From assembly GCA_963818925.1 (NCBI GenBank), contig CAWFTN010000002.1:1-64000 (forward strand): a DNA stretch of 64,000 nt, in the 5' to 3' direction. The stretch's first letter is position 1. Every line of letters begins with the position of its first letter. A model generated the notes under the pieces. The model was not told the DNA's origin and did no database searches. It worked only from the letters and a program-made list of their open reading frames with translations. Of the stretch, positions 1 to 8,295 are shown in pieces. The translations under genes were made by a program, and so were the position numbers. Origin of the DNA: JAMXLG01 sp963818925. GTDB taxonomy: Bacteria > Vulcanimicrobiota > Vulcanimicrobiia > Vulcanimicrobiales > Vulcanimicrobiaceae.

Positions 1-354
1 CGGCGCGGTCGACGTAGGCGGAAAGTGCTTGACGTTTTCTGTTACCAATTGGTCGACGTGGCCAATCGCTGCGGCGAGGACATGGCGATCCTTAGGATCG
101 CACGTCATTGAGTCTATCAGAGATTCGTACCCACTGATCATCGCTTCCGGAAATGCCGCGCGCATTTGTGCGAAGCGCTTGAGAACGCCGACCTCCGCCT
201 TGCCATTGCGAATGAGCGCGATGGCCGCTTCATCCAAGATGCGATCCGTCCAAAAGATCGCGAAGGTGCCCTCATGGTGAAGACGCAGGATAGTGTCGGT
301 AACCGAGGCGGGATAAACAACGTTAGCGTCGAGCAGTACACGAAAGAGCGGCAG
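1..354 (-). CDS. PIN-domain toxin (VapC-like), partial at window edge
   Basis: Translating the minus strand gives a PIN-fold ribonuclease. It opens RVLLDANVVYPASVTDTIL, with the first metal-binding Asp in LLDAN, and continues to the late motif MTCDPKDRHVLAAA, where acidic residues complete the active site. Known PIN toxins cleave RNA and are held inactive by a cognate antitoxin, which here is the gene immediately upstream. The 3' end lies beyond the window. No ATG, GTG or TTG exists in frame between the upstream TGA and the conserved start; CTG at 352-354, two bases after the antitoxin stop, is the most likely start. Identity is fairly sure; the start is a guess. Confidence 0.72.
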   Translation of the reverse strand, partial: MPLFRVLLDANVVYPASVTDTILRLHHEGTFAIFWTDRILDEAAIALIRNGKAEVGVLKRFAQMRAAFPEAMISGYESLIDSMTCDPKDRHVLAAAIGHVDQLVTENVKHFPPTSTAP

Positions 355-356
355 GG

Positions 357-803
357 TTAATCGTACTCGCCTGCCGCAGCAGCGTCAGCCGTCATTTCGG
401 CGAGAACTTGGCGGCGCTCGGCATCGCGCGCATCGCGATACTCAAGCAGATCCTTTAGGCGAATGCGCCGATGGCGACCGGTAAATTCGCACTGTAGTTT
501 CCCTTCGTCTATCAGTCGCGTAAGGTACTGGCGCGACACGCCCAACAGGTCACCAGCTTCGGTTGTGGAGAGTCTACGCTCAACCGACGAAATTGCGACG
601 GCCTGCCCCTTCAAGAGAATTCCGACGGCGTCACGCAAGACGGCGTAAAGCGATTCCGGAACTTCAAGCGGATGATCGTCCGGGCCGACGAGCTGCGGTT
701 TAAGCGTCGTTTGGAAAAAGGCAGTCGACAGCGCCTCAAGGGACGATACTTCGCCTGGGGTACTCTGGACGATGTCGGAATGGTCGATCGCTCGGGCAGT
801 CAT
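357..803 (-). CDS. Antitoxin with excisionase/MerR-type helix-turn-helix
   Basis: A 148-residue protein whose C-terminal half has the excisionase-family DNA-binding pattern: LSTTEAGDLLGVSRQYLTRL (about residues 76-95), then GRHRRIRLKDLLEYRD. This arrangement is common in antitoxins encoded directly before PIN toxins; the HTH binds the operon operator and another part neutralises the toxin. The ATG at 803 is preferred over the longer GTG reading because a promoter-like sequence sits directly upstream. Its stop is 2 bp from the PIN frame, so the two are co-transcribed. The role is inferred from fold and context. Confidence 0.75.
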   Translation of the reverse strand: MTARAIDHSDIVQSTPGEVSSLEALSTAFFQTTLKPQLVGPDDHPLEVPESLYAVLRDAVGILLKGQAVAISSVERRLSTTEAGDLLGVSRQYLTRLIDEGKLQCEFTGRHRRIRLKDLLEYRDARDAERRQVLAEMTADAAAAGEYD

Positions 804-809
804 GCTTTG

Positions 810-838
810 AGTATATGACTTAAACGTCCTAAACGCAA
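810..838 (-). promoter_or_regulatory. Putative promoter/operator of the toxin-antitoxin pair
   Basis: On the minus strand TTGCGT (838-833) is followed after 17 bp by TATACT (815-810), a good sigma-70-like arrangement. The predicted start of transcription falls at or next to the antitoxin ATG, so the message may be leaderless. The spacer contains two copies of CGTTTARG 9 bp apart, a plausible operator for autoregulation. Confidence 0.45.
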
Positions 839-1001
839 CTAGCGACCAAGCGGGCACGCGGTGGAGTGAGGCTGCCTTATCGTCGCCCGAAAAGATGTCT
901 CGACTAGCGCAATCAGTGGGTCGCTCGCTAGAGCCACCAAGAGGCAGCGGCCTAGGATGTCAGACGCGCTTGCCGGCCTGGTGCACCAGCCAATCGTTGC
1001 A

Positions 1002-1069
1002 GGCAGTTATAAGCGGTTATAGGCAGTTTAAGCGGTTATAGGCAGTTATAAGCGATTATAGGCAGTTAG
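1002..1069. repeat. Phased 10-bp tandem repeat (RGCRGTTATA)
   Basis: Between the antitoxin and XRE genes the sequence is a run of near-identical 10-mers, consensus RGCRGTTATA. They can also be read as three 19-20-bp units GGCAGTTATAAGCGGTTATA plus a partial fourth. The period matches one helical turn, so each copy presents the same face of the DNA. Such arrays serve as iterons, as multi-site operators or as recombinase accessory sites. I see no coding potential in 858-1131 around it. Presence is certain; function is inferred. Confidence 0.85.
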
Positions 1070-1131
1070 GCGTTCTCGTGTCCTCGGCAGTGAAGTCCCC
1101 CGGCCGCGCAATGTGCGCGTTCAGGTCGGGG

Positions 1132-1461
1132 CTACCGCCGCCGACGTTGCTCGGAAAGGGCCTGCGAAGCTAGACGCTCGATCGTTTCAAGCGCTTCGCG
1201 TAGCGCGATCCCGTGCGGAGGAGCCAGTGTAGGGCGGGCGCGTTTCTTTGAAAAGAACCCTGCTGCGGCCGCGAGGTCATCGAGCGACACGTCCAACGCT
1301 TCGGCGATGCGGCATAGAGTGCTAAGGCGAACAGTATCCCGTTGCCCCTGTTCTAGTCGTGTCAAAATGCTGGGGTCAATCTTAGCCGCTCGCGCGAGCG
1401 CATTCCGCGTAATGTTGGCTTCCTCGCGCAAGTTTCGAATGACGCTGCCCAATGTCGGCAT
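1132..1461 (-). CDS. XRE-family transcriptional regulator
   Basis: A 109-residue protein with an N-terminal Cro/C1-type helix-turn-helix over roughly residues 5-62 (IRNLREEANITRNALARAAK, then SILTRLEQGQ and the helix around AEALDVSLDDLA). The basic C-terminal tail ends in RRRR. Such small regulators usually repress integration or excision functions of mobile elements. It lies between the phased repeat and the tyrosine recombinase pair, all on the minus strand. The repeat is a natural candidate binding site, but this is inference. Confidence 0.8.
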   Translation of the reverse strand: MPTLGSVIRNLREEANITRNALARAAKIDPSILTRLEQGQRDTVRLSTLCRIAEALDVSLDDLAAAAGFFSKKRARPTLAPPHGIALREALETIERLASQALSEQRRRR

Positions 1462-1531
1462 TCATCCCTGTTAGGGGCAGCGCGACATACTAACTGTGAC
1501 AAACAGCACCGCCGAGAAGTGCTAACAAGCA

Positions 1532-2410
1532 CTATGAGACTTCGTCAAAGTAATCCTCAACGTTATTCGGTTCGTATTCGCGAAGAATTCGCTGCCAGCG
1601 CTCGATAAATATCCAGCGACGGAAGCCAGCCTGACGATAAATCGTCGATGGTGCAATGCCACGTTTGAAGGCGGTGTAGATCGCCCCGTCCCGAAAGCTG
1701 CGAACACCCATGCCCGGCTCATGCACCCCGGCGGCTTCGAGGCGCGCTTTGGCGATATGTTCGAGCTGCCCCACGGAAAGTCGGCCCCTAAACTCATCGT
1801 TGACGTGCGTCGGAAATAGCCAGACCTGGTCTGCTGGCAGCACCGCGAGCCAACGATGCAACGCGGAAACCGGGCAGTAAGGAGAGTCGGGAAGATAGTT
1901 GATCTGGACGATCTTCGGATAACGACCGGAACAAAATAGGATTATGCCCTCGCGTTGCCACACGACATCATCCACATCGAGCGCGACCAGTTCGGTACCG
2001 CGTAACATTCCAGTGTACATCAGCAGGAACATGGCAAAGTCTCGAATCCCGAGGATGTCGCGACCCAAGCCGCCCAGCAATTGGATCAGATGCCACGGGC
2101 GAAGGGGGCGCAACGCGCGTGAGCCGCTTTGTTCCGCACGCTTCGCTATCTCGTTGATTGCGCGCTCCACGTTTGGCGAAGCGAGATCGGTATAGCCTTG
2201 GCGATCGTGCCACGATTGAATCGCGCGGGCGAGGTACACTGTGCTCGTTCTGCCGCACGTTTTTGAGCACTCGTCAAGAAACCGTAGGAACGTCATGGGA
2301 GCTGCTGGCAGTGAGTCGACCCGGTGCAGTATGCAGTATGCTCGAAATCGCCGAATGATCGCGTTGTGCTCCTGGCGGGTGCTCGGCCAAAGCTCGTTAT
2401 AGGTCATCAT
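1532..2410 (-). CDS. Tyrosine recombinase-like protein, catalytically degenerate
   Basis: A 292-residue integrase-fold protein: an N-terminal SAM-like DNA-binding region (about 1-95) and a C-terminal catalytic-like region. The first arginine box is kept (GMLRGTELVALDVDDV). The HxxR box reads VRSFRDG, with the His lost, and where the final His and nucleophilic Tyr should be the protein has GFRRWIFIERW, with no tyrosine. It should not cut DNA by itself. It starts 4 bp inside the end of the upstream, apparently active recombinase (shared ATGA), so the two are coupled and may work as a heteromer. Confidence 0.7.
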   Translation of the reverse strand: MMTYNELWPSTRQEHNAIIRRFRAYCILHRVDSLPAAPMTFLRFLDECSKTCGRTSTVYLARAIQSWHDRQGYTDLASPNVERAINEIAKRAEQSGSRALRPLRPWHLIQLLGGLGRDILGIRDFAMFLLMYTGMLRGTELVALDVDDVVWQREGIILFCSGRYPKIVQINYLPDSPYCPVSALHRWLAVLPADQVWLFPTHVNDEFRGRLSVGQLEHIAKARLEAAGVHEPGMGVRSFRDGAIYTAFKRGIAPSTIYRQAGFRRWIFIERWQRILREYEPNNVEDYFDEVS

Positions 2411-3300
2411 CGCAGCAGCACTCCGGTGACGTTGCGCTGCCAGTTTATATCGTGCTCAATGTAGAGTTCCGTGGTGTCGCGGTGTTCGTGGCGCAGATGC
2501 GTGCGAATTTCCTCGATATCGCATCCCAGGGCGTCTTGGGCGGTTGCATTTCCGCGACGGAAACTATGGGTTCCATAATGGTCGCCGAGTCCAATTTGCG
2601 TCGCGTACTCTCGAACCAGGCGATACACGTTTGACGTGTGGAGGCCGCCGCTTCCGAGCCGCCCGTACTTGTCGATCGGCTGAAATACCGGACCCGATGT
2701 GAGGCCACTGAGTTGCAGCCATGTTCGCATCGTCGTGACCGGACAGTATTTCGGGTCCCTTGAGGCGCGAATCGCAACATGCTGTCCATGGCCTTCGGGG
2801 TCTCCTTTGGAGCGGGGAATGCGCACAATCATCTTGTGTGTGTCGAGCAAGACAACGTGTTCCACCCGAAGCGCACACAGTTCGCTTGCGCGCTCGGCGG
2901 AGGCAAAGAAGTGAATGAACATTGCCACGTCGCGAGCAGCCCGCAGCGGCGGATATAAGAACCGGGCAAGATCGCACATCGCTTTGATATCGTCCGGATA
3001 GAACGGACGCACAGGGTAGCGTTGATGCTTGCGGTTACGGACGCGTAAGAAGGTCCGAAGTTTCGCTGACGTGCGGCGTTCGAAACCGTTGGAGACGCAA
3101 AAGCAGTTGAGCGCAGCGACGAAATTGCGCAGAGACGGTGCGGAGCGCCCAGCGTCGGCAAGCTCCGAGAGGCACTTAATGAGATCCTCGTCGTCGTAGG
3201 GCAGATCGACCTTGTCGTTTTTCGTGCACCATGCGGTCCACTCGTTGATGGAGGCCCGATATTGTGCGATCGTCGTCGCACGATGCGAGTCCAAGAACAT
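2407..3300 (-). CDS. Tyrosine recombinase/integrase
   Basis: A 297-residue protein with the tyrosine recombinase signature: Arg in RASELCALRVEHV, Lys in PRSKGDPEG, THSFRRG for the HxxR box, and LRHEHRDTTELYIEHD carrying the last His and the Tyr nucleophile. It should catalyse site-specific strand exchange through a 3'-phosphotyrosyl link. The ATG at 3300 is the first in frame, yet the frame stays open and protein-like upstream for about 40 codons without a start codon, so the annotated N-terminus may be short or the gene may carry an upstream frameshift. It overlaps the next gene by 4 bp. Confidence 0.8.
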   Translation of the reverse strand: MFLDSHRATTIAQYRASINEWTAWCTKNDKVDLPYDDEDLIKCLSELADAGRSAPSLRNFVAALNCFCVSNGFERRTSAKLRTFLRVRNRKHQRYPVRPFYPDDIKAMCDLARFLYPPLRAARDVAMFIHFFASAERASELCALRVEHVVLLDTHKMIVRIPRSKGDPEGHGQHVAIRASRDPKYCPVTTMRTWLQLSGLTSGPVFQPIDKYGRLGSGGLHTSNVYRLVREYATQIGLGDHYGTHSFRRGNATAQDALGCDIEEIRTHLRHEHRDTTELYIEHDINWQRNVTGVLLR

Positions 3301-4058
3301 GGCGTCGACGAGTCGTCGCCCGGCTGCCGTAAGTCCAGTGCGCGACAGTAGCTGGGGTTGCGCGCGTAGGGTTTCGTGTTTGCCATGATGCTTTTTACCT
3401 CGTAGTGCGTTTGAGCACTATATAGAAGTGCCAAACAGTGTAAAACGTTTTGCGCGAGAGATGAAGCGTCAGACTGGCCACTGCTGTCCTTACGCATCAA
3501 TTAAGGATTTTATGATGCGCCAGAAAAGTCTCGGGAGTGAGCCGCGCCTATCGTGTTTTGCGCACAAAAAATGTTCTGGAGCCGCCTTTCAGTGATGTGA
3601 AACGCATGCGGTTAGGTGACACTCCGGCCGCATTGCGCCTCCTGACGATTCTGGAAGCCATCGCTAACGAACAGGGATACGAGGTGGCCGGCCCTTACTC
3701 AACGCCTAAAAGCGACCGTAGCGCCTGATATCCGAGAAGCGCGACACAAAAAGATTTGCTTGCTTTCGAAGTTCTTGTCAAGCGCCTTAACGACGGACTC
3801 GTCGGGGTCGCTAAATTGGATGAGCGACGGATATGACGTAACAACAACGACCAATGTAAACCAGCGATTACTGGAGCGTCACATTAGAAAGACAGTAATT
3901 TCAACGACTTCATCGTCGCGGATATTTTTTCACGGACGACACAATACGCGTAACGTTGCCTTGCGGTGTCTGACAGAAGACGCGTAATTTGGTGGTCCAA
4001 GAATATTGGATGGGCGCCAATTTCAGGCGCGGGGGCCGTAGTGACGGTGGTGGATGTC
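3301..4058. other. Gene-poor stretch inside the element
   Basis: No convincing gene is seen here. The composition is more AT-rich than the flanking chromosome, especially around 3750-3990. A 63-codon plus-strand frame at 3537-3728 and a protein-like minus-strand segment near 3730-3830 (reading SLIQFSDPDESVVKALDKNF) have no recognisable family and may be remnants. TAGTGCTC and GAGCACTA motifs near 3405-3425 form a short inverted pattern that recurs loosely at 1515-1535. Confidence 0.4.
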
Positions 4059-5574
4059 TCAGCCCCACGTCAGGAGTTTTTCGGGGTGACGAAGCCAGCG
4101 TAACCCGTCCTTCGACGCAACGGCCCCTCCCAGGGCTTTTACGACACTATCGGCCAGCTCGCGCTTCTGCTCATATGTCGCGCGCTCATAGAGAGGTCGA
4201 AAGTCGCGGAGCAAGGATTGAGCACTTGAAGCTGTGCGCTGTCGGCCTTGCACTTCGCGCAGTTCCGCCTCGATCTCGTCGACACGCACTCTGCAGCGAT
4301 GTTCTTCGGTGGAGAGTACCTCCAGTTGTCGGGCCAGTTCGCCGCCGACTATATTGCTTTCGATCGCGAGTTCCCATACTCGTTTGCGCCTGCGTTCAAA
4401 GTCGTTTGAGGAGAGGCGTTTCATGAGGCTTTGCCTCTCACTCTCCAATGCTCGTCTGAGCGCCGGCTTATTTTCGATCGCAAGCCAGGATGCCACCAGA
4501 CGAGGTGAGGCTTGAATACGTCCGATGCTTTTTAACACTGTATTTTCCAACCGACCAGCGTTGATTTGGTAGTGACAGACGGTGCACCCGTAATATCGAA
4601 CACGCTCGCGCGGCGGGTACCTTTTGATTGATTGTTCCGTCCGCTAGGACCCTACGGCTACTAGCGCCCGTTGCATGCCCGTGAAAAGCCCGTCCACAAC
4701 CTGAGCACTTAATTGCTCCTGAAAAAGGATACTCGTAAATGCGGGTGTTTTGCCATCGGGGTTTGCTTTGGAGCACCGTTTGAACGTGGTCGAAAAGCTC
4801 GTTCGGAACGATTGTTCCGCGATAGCGATGTTGCGCGAACATTTTGCGAATGCGGTTTTCTTCCCAGACCGGTTGCCGCTCGCGGATGATCGGCGTTCCG
4901 TCGGCGGATAATCGCCGGGTTTGGACTCGATGAGGCGCAGCTTCTCGCTGAAGCAGGGCCGCAATCTTTGCCATCCCGGTGCCTTTAGCGTACAGTTCAA
5001 AAGCGCGCAGAACCCATGGTGCGCTACCTGGCTCGGGGACGTCGCGCTCTCCAAGCAATTGCAAGCCGTAGGGGCATTTGTTCGACGTCGGCTTTCCTTC
5101 GCGTCTACGTCGAGCCCAGCTGGCCTTGCAGCGGTTACTCCGCGCCTCATTTTCAGCTTGGCCACCCATTGCTTGCCCGACAAGCGCAGCCTGGTCGGCG
5201 AAGGAACTCATAAGTACGTCGCCCCGATCTCGCACGTGGAGAACCACGTCGGCTTCACGTAGGCTACGCGCGAGAAGCAATGTGTCCGTCATGTCGCGAG
5301 AAAGTCTGTCAAAAGACGTTGCTATGAGTACGGCCGGTAATTCCGTATCGGCCTGCTCGAGCAGCGAAAGCATCGTCCTGCACACTGGACGACCGATTAT
5401 GGTTTTAGCCGAAGCGCGTTCCTCAAATATCCGCAGCCTCGCGCGCCGCTGCACCGCGAACTCACGTGCCCAGTGCACCTGCTCATCAAGAGACAGTCCC
5501 TGTTCTTCCTTCAAAGTTGATACGCGGCAATACGCCCAGACAAGCCCGTCGGTCGGTTTCGCGGAGCGGCCCAT
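4059..5574 (-). pseudogene. Large serine recombinase, frameshifted
   Basis: The protein begins with a resolvase catalytic domain (VWAYCRVST with the nucleophile Ser in CRVS, then ATSFDRLSRD). It continues with the recombinase domain (CPYGLQLLG), then a zinc ribbon (CSGCG paired with YYGCTVC), followed by a long coiled-coil C-terminus. This is the order of phage-type serine integrases. The zinc ribbon is split: the first CxxC reads in one frame (to about 4615) and the second half plus the coiled coil continue to 4059 in another. Near GGTACCC at about 4615 the frame must change. ATG at 5574 is chosen; the ATG at 5604 lies in comEC-derived sequence. A real frameshift or a sequence error are both possible. 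Confidence 0.8.
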
Positions 5575-5583
5575 GGTGTGAGT

Positions 5584-5589
5584 ATTATA
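5584..5589 (-). promoter_or_regulatory. Perfect -10 box at the element/comEC junction
   Basis: On the minus strand TATAAT lies 9 bases before the serine recombinase ATG at 5574, close enough for a leaderless transcript. The stop codon that ends the truncated comEC frame overlaps this box. No good -35 is seen at 16-18 bp, so strength would depend on flanking chromosomal sequence. Confidence 0.35.
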
Positions 5590-5612
5590 CCTTGTGGTCA
5601 CCATGTGGATGA
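5585..5612. other. Probable attachment site (insertion junction in comEC)
   Basis: Coming from the right, the comEC frame is normal up to HPHGDH, then reads K, V and a stop. The ComEC family continues here with about 150-200 more residues of the metallo-beta-lactamase domain. The serine recombinase starts within 11-30 bp on the other side, as expected for a serine integrase gene beside its attachment site. The crossover probably lies within CCACATGGTGACCACAAGG. The matching site and the comEC 3' part should be left of the window. Confidence 0.6.
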
Positions 5613-7351
5613 GAGATAATCAGTGCGTCGACTTGATGGATGCCTTCGCGCAAGAGAAATGGGACGACGATGCGTTCACCGACTCGTTCGGCGGCGGAAT
5701 CGCCGGCTTGCGGGCCGCGTTCGAGCCGGCCGCCGGAATCGACGAGAATCGTGTGGTGTGCAGGCGTTTGAATGACGATCGCGTCCGCTTGTCCGACGTC
5801 GAGCACGGTAATACGTAGGCGCGAATCGATCGCACCCGGTGGCAGCAGTACGTATGACGTCGCAACGACGAGCAGGCCGACAGCCGGCAAGAACGCTCTG
5901 CGAACGCATAGCATTGCCGACGTGACCAACGCGGCTTCATATACGGCAACGCACCATGTCGGCGCGGGCGTTAGACGGATGACCGCGAAAGGCAGCGTCG
6001 CAAGAAGATGCACCGCGCCGACCATCCACGCAAGAAGCCAAGAATTGAGATTCGCAAATGCTTGCGCGAGCGGTGCCAACGGCGTCGTGAGCAGTTGCGC
6101 CATCCCAAGCAGCATCGTAAGCGGGACAAGCGGCACGACGGCGACATTCGCGACCACGGCATACGGCGAAAACTGGAGAAACGTTGCGGCCGTGATCGGC
6201 CATGTCCCGAGTTGCGTTGCGATTGTCAGCATTAGCGCCTCGCGCACGCGCTCGTTCATCGCGAAGCGATTGAGCAGCGGTTCCAACGCGGGAACGCAGA
6301 CGAAGATCGCGCCGACGCAGCAAAATGAAAGCCAGAACGACGGCGTGGCGATACTCGACGGAAGAATCAGTGCTACGGCGATTGATGCGAGCGCGAGCGA
6401 GTTCCACGACAATGCCGCGCGACCGAAAGCGCGCGCGGTGAGCATCGCCGTCGCCATCGTTGCCGCTCGAATCGCCGGAAGATTGTGTCCGCTGAACCAT
6501 GCGAAAAGCCAAACGGCGACGATTGCTGCAATGCATCCGTACGATCGCGCTACCGTGATGCGCGTGCATAGCGTTGCGATGAGCCATGCGATCAAGCCAA
6601 CGTGCAATCCGGCAGTTACGAGAACGTGCACCGTTCCTGTCTCTTGAAACTCGGTACGCAGCTCGGGCGGCAGCGCGCTGCGGTCGCCCCAGAGTTCACC
6701 CGCGACGATTGATGCGCCGGGTTCCGGCAAATGGTCGCGAAGTAGCGCAAGCGCCGTCGCATGCAATTGTGAGAGTCGCGCCGCGAGCGACTGCGAACGC
6801 GGATCGATGATCTGCAGTACCGCAGCGCTTGCGAGACGTCCGGCGATACCGTGCTCCGCTTCGATTGCGCGTTCGCTCGGCTCGCCGGGATTGCGCGCCT
6901 CATCGAGGGGTTCGAGACGGCCGCGAACGAGGATACGCGCTCCGAGCGGCACCACGCGGTTGAATGACGCGAGGACGCGGACGCCGCCGTCGAGGACAAG
7001 GACGTACGTGCGAATGTCCCCGTCGGCTGCACGCTCGTCAATCACGTCCGCTGTGAAACGCGTCGTCCGAGTGGGAATAACAGGCGGCATGCTCGCTTCG
7101 CGCACATGCGCGTAGAGAGCAGCCGAGACGAGGGCGGCAGCGGCAAGCGCACGAAGCTGCCGGGTCTCGCGCGGGAACCGGAACAGCGGGACGGCGCCGA
7201 GTACTACGGCGACCGCGACAACGATCCGGTCGGCGAAGGACAGCGGCGAAGCGATCAGCACGCCGAGCACCGTCGCACCCGCGAGCCAGAGCAGAGCGTG
7301 GGGCGGCACATACCGCTTCTGCGACTCGATCGTCGTTGCGCTAGGGAACAA
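5585..7351 (-). pseudogene. comEC: ComEC/Rec2 DNA-uptake channel, 3' end removed by insertion
   Basis: ComEC forms the inner-membrane channel that carries single-stranded DNA into the cytoplasm during transformation. The 588 residues show N-terminal membrane segments (about 19-60), the soluble OB-like DUF4131 region (about 90-190), the multi-span competence domain beginning near GTVHVLVTAGLHVGLIAWL, and the start of the C-terminal metallo-beta-lactamase domain (DVGQADAIVIQ, VDSGG, then LIISHPHGDH). It stops right after that metal-binding motif; intact homologues are usually 700-850 residues. The start could be TTG at 7351 or GTG at 7303. It is divergent from the epimerase gene with very little space between them. 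Confidence 0.85.
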
Positions 7352-7362
7352 GGGAGCTTGCA

Positions 7363-8295
7363 GTGCGGATTATTGTCACCGGCGGGGCCGGCTTCATCGG
7401 ATCGCATATCGTAGACGCGTATCTCGCGCAAGGCCACGATGTGCTCGTCCTGGATTCGTTATGGGAACACGGCGGCGGACGCCGCGCAAACATTCCCGAG
7501 CGCGCGAGCTTCATTCACATGGACGTCCGCGACGAGAACGTGGAGCGCATCTTCAAAGAATTCCATCCGGACGTCGTGAGCCATCACGCCGCGCAGCACT
7601 CCGTCGCAATCTCGTCGCGCGATCCGAAGTACGATGCCGACGTGAACGTGATGGGACTGATCAACGTCCTCGATGCATCGGTCAAAGCGAGCGTCAAGAA
7701 AGTGCTCTTTGCATCGAGCGGCGCGACGTTCGGCACGCCCGAACGCTTCCCGATCACCGAAGCGACGCCGCAGAATCCGACGTCGCCGTACGGGATTACG
7801 AAGATGGTTGCCGAGCACTACTTGCGGTTCTACAAGAATGAAAAGGGACTCGACTTTACAGCATTACGCTACGGGAACGTCTACGGCCCGCGGCAGGATC
7901 CCAACGGCGAAGCCGGCGTCATCTCGATTTTCATCGGCAAGTTTCTCAAGCACGAAGGCATTCGCATCGACTGGGACGGCGAGCAGACGCGCGATTATGT
8001 CTTCGTCAAAGACGTTGCGCGAGCGAATGTATTAGCGCTCGATAACGGCAGCGGCGGCTGCTACGTCATCGGTACGAACGTCAAGACGAGTGTCAACCAA
8101 ATCTACCGGACGCTCGTTCAGATCAGTGGATTCGAAGCGCCGGTCACGAACGGGCCGAAGCGCGCGGGCGATGCACGCGATGCGCAATTCGATCCGGCGC
8201 TCGCTGCGAAAGAACTCGGCTGGACGCCGTCGACGCCGCTCCTCGACGGCATGCAGCAAACGTACGACTATTTCAAAGCGCTCGTCCCGGTTTAG
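7363..8295 (+). CDS. NAD-dependent sugar-nucleotide epimerase (UDP-glucose 4-epimerase-like)
   Basis: An extended short-chain dehydrogenase of 310 residues. The N-terminal Rossmann motif is TGGAGFIGSHI, the catalytic set is the Ser in FASSGATFG and Tyr/Lys in YGITK, and the substrate region holds RYGNVYGPRQ. Related proteins interconvert UDP-glucose and UDP-galactose or act on similar nucleotide sugars for cell-surface polysaccharide. It starts with GTG after a GGGAGC ribosome-binding site. Its 3' end overlaps the convergent permease gene by 4 bp. The exact substrate cannot be told from sequence. Confidence 0.88.
   Translation: MRIIVTGGAGFIGSHIVDAYLAQGHDVLVLDSLWEHGGGRRANIPERASFIHMDVRDENVERIFKEFHPDVVSHHAAQHSVAISSRDPKYDADVNVMGLINVLDASVKASVKKVLFASSGATFGTPERFPITEATPQNPTSPYGITKMVAEHYLRFYKNEKGLDFTALRYGNVYGPRQDPNGEAGVISIFIGKFLKHEGIRIDWDGEQTRDYVFVKDVARANVLALDNGSGGCYVIGTNVKTSVNQIYRTLVQISGFEAPVTNGPKRAGDARDAQFDPALAAKELGWTPSTPLLDGMQQTYDYFKALVPV

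Noticed and set aside
29..360. Plus-strand frames at the left edge
   Set aside because: The minus strand encodes a PIN domain across the same bases, which explains the region better.
1002..1069. CRISPR array
   Set aside because: The repeats are contiguous 10-mers without spacers and no cas gene is near.
5772..6647. 291-codon plus-strand frame opposite comEC
   Set aside because: The comEC frame is clearly the coding one; this is its complement.
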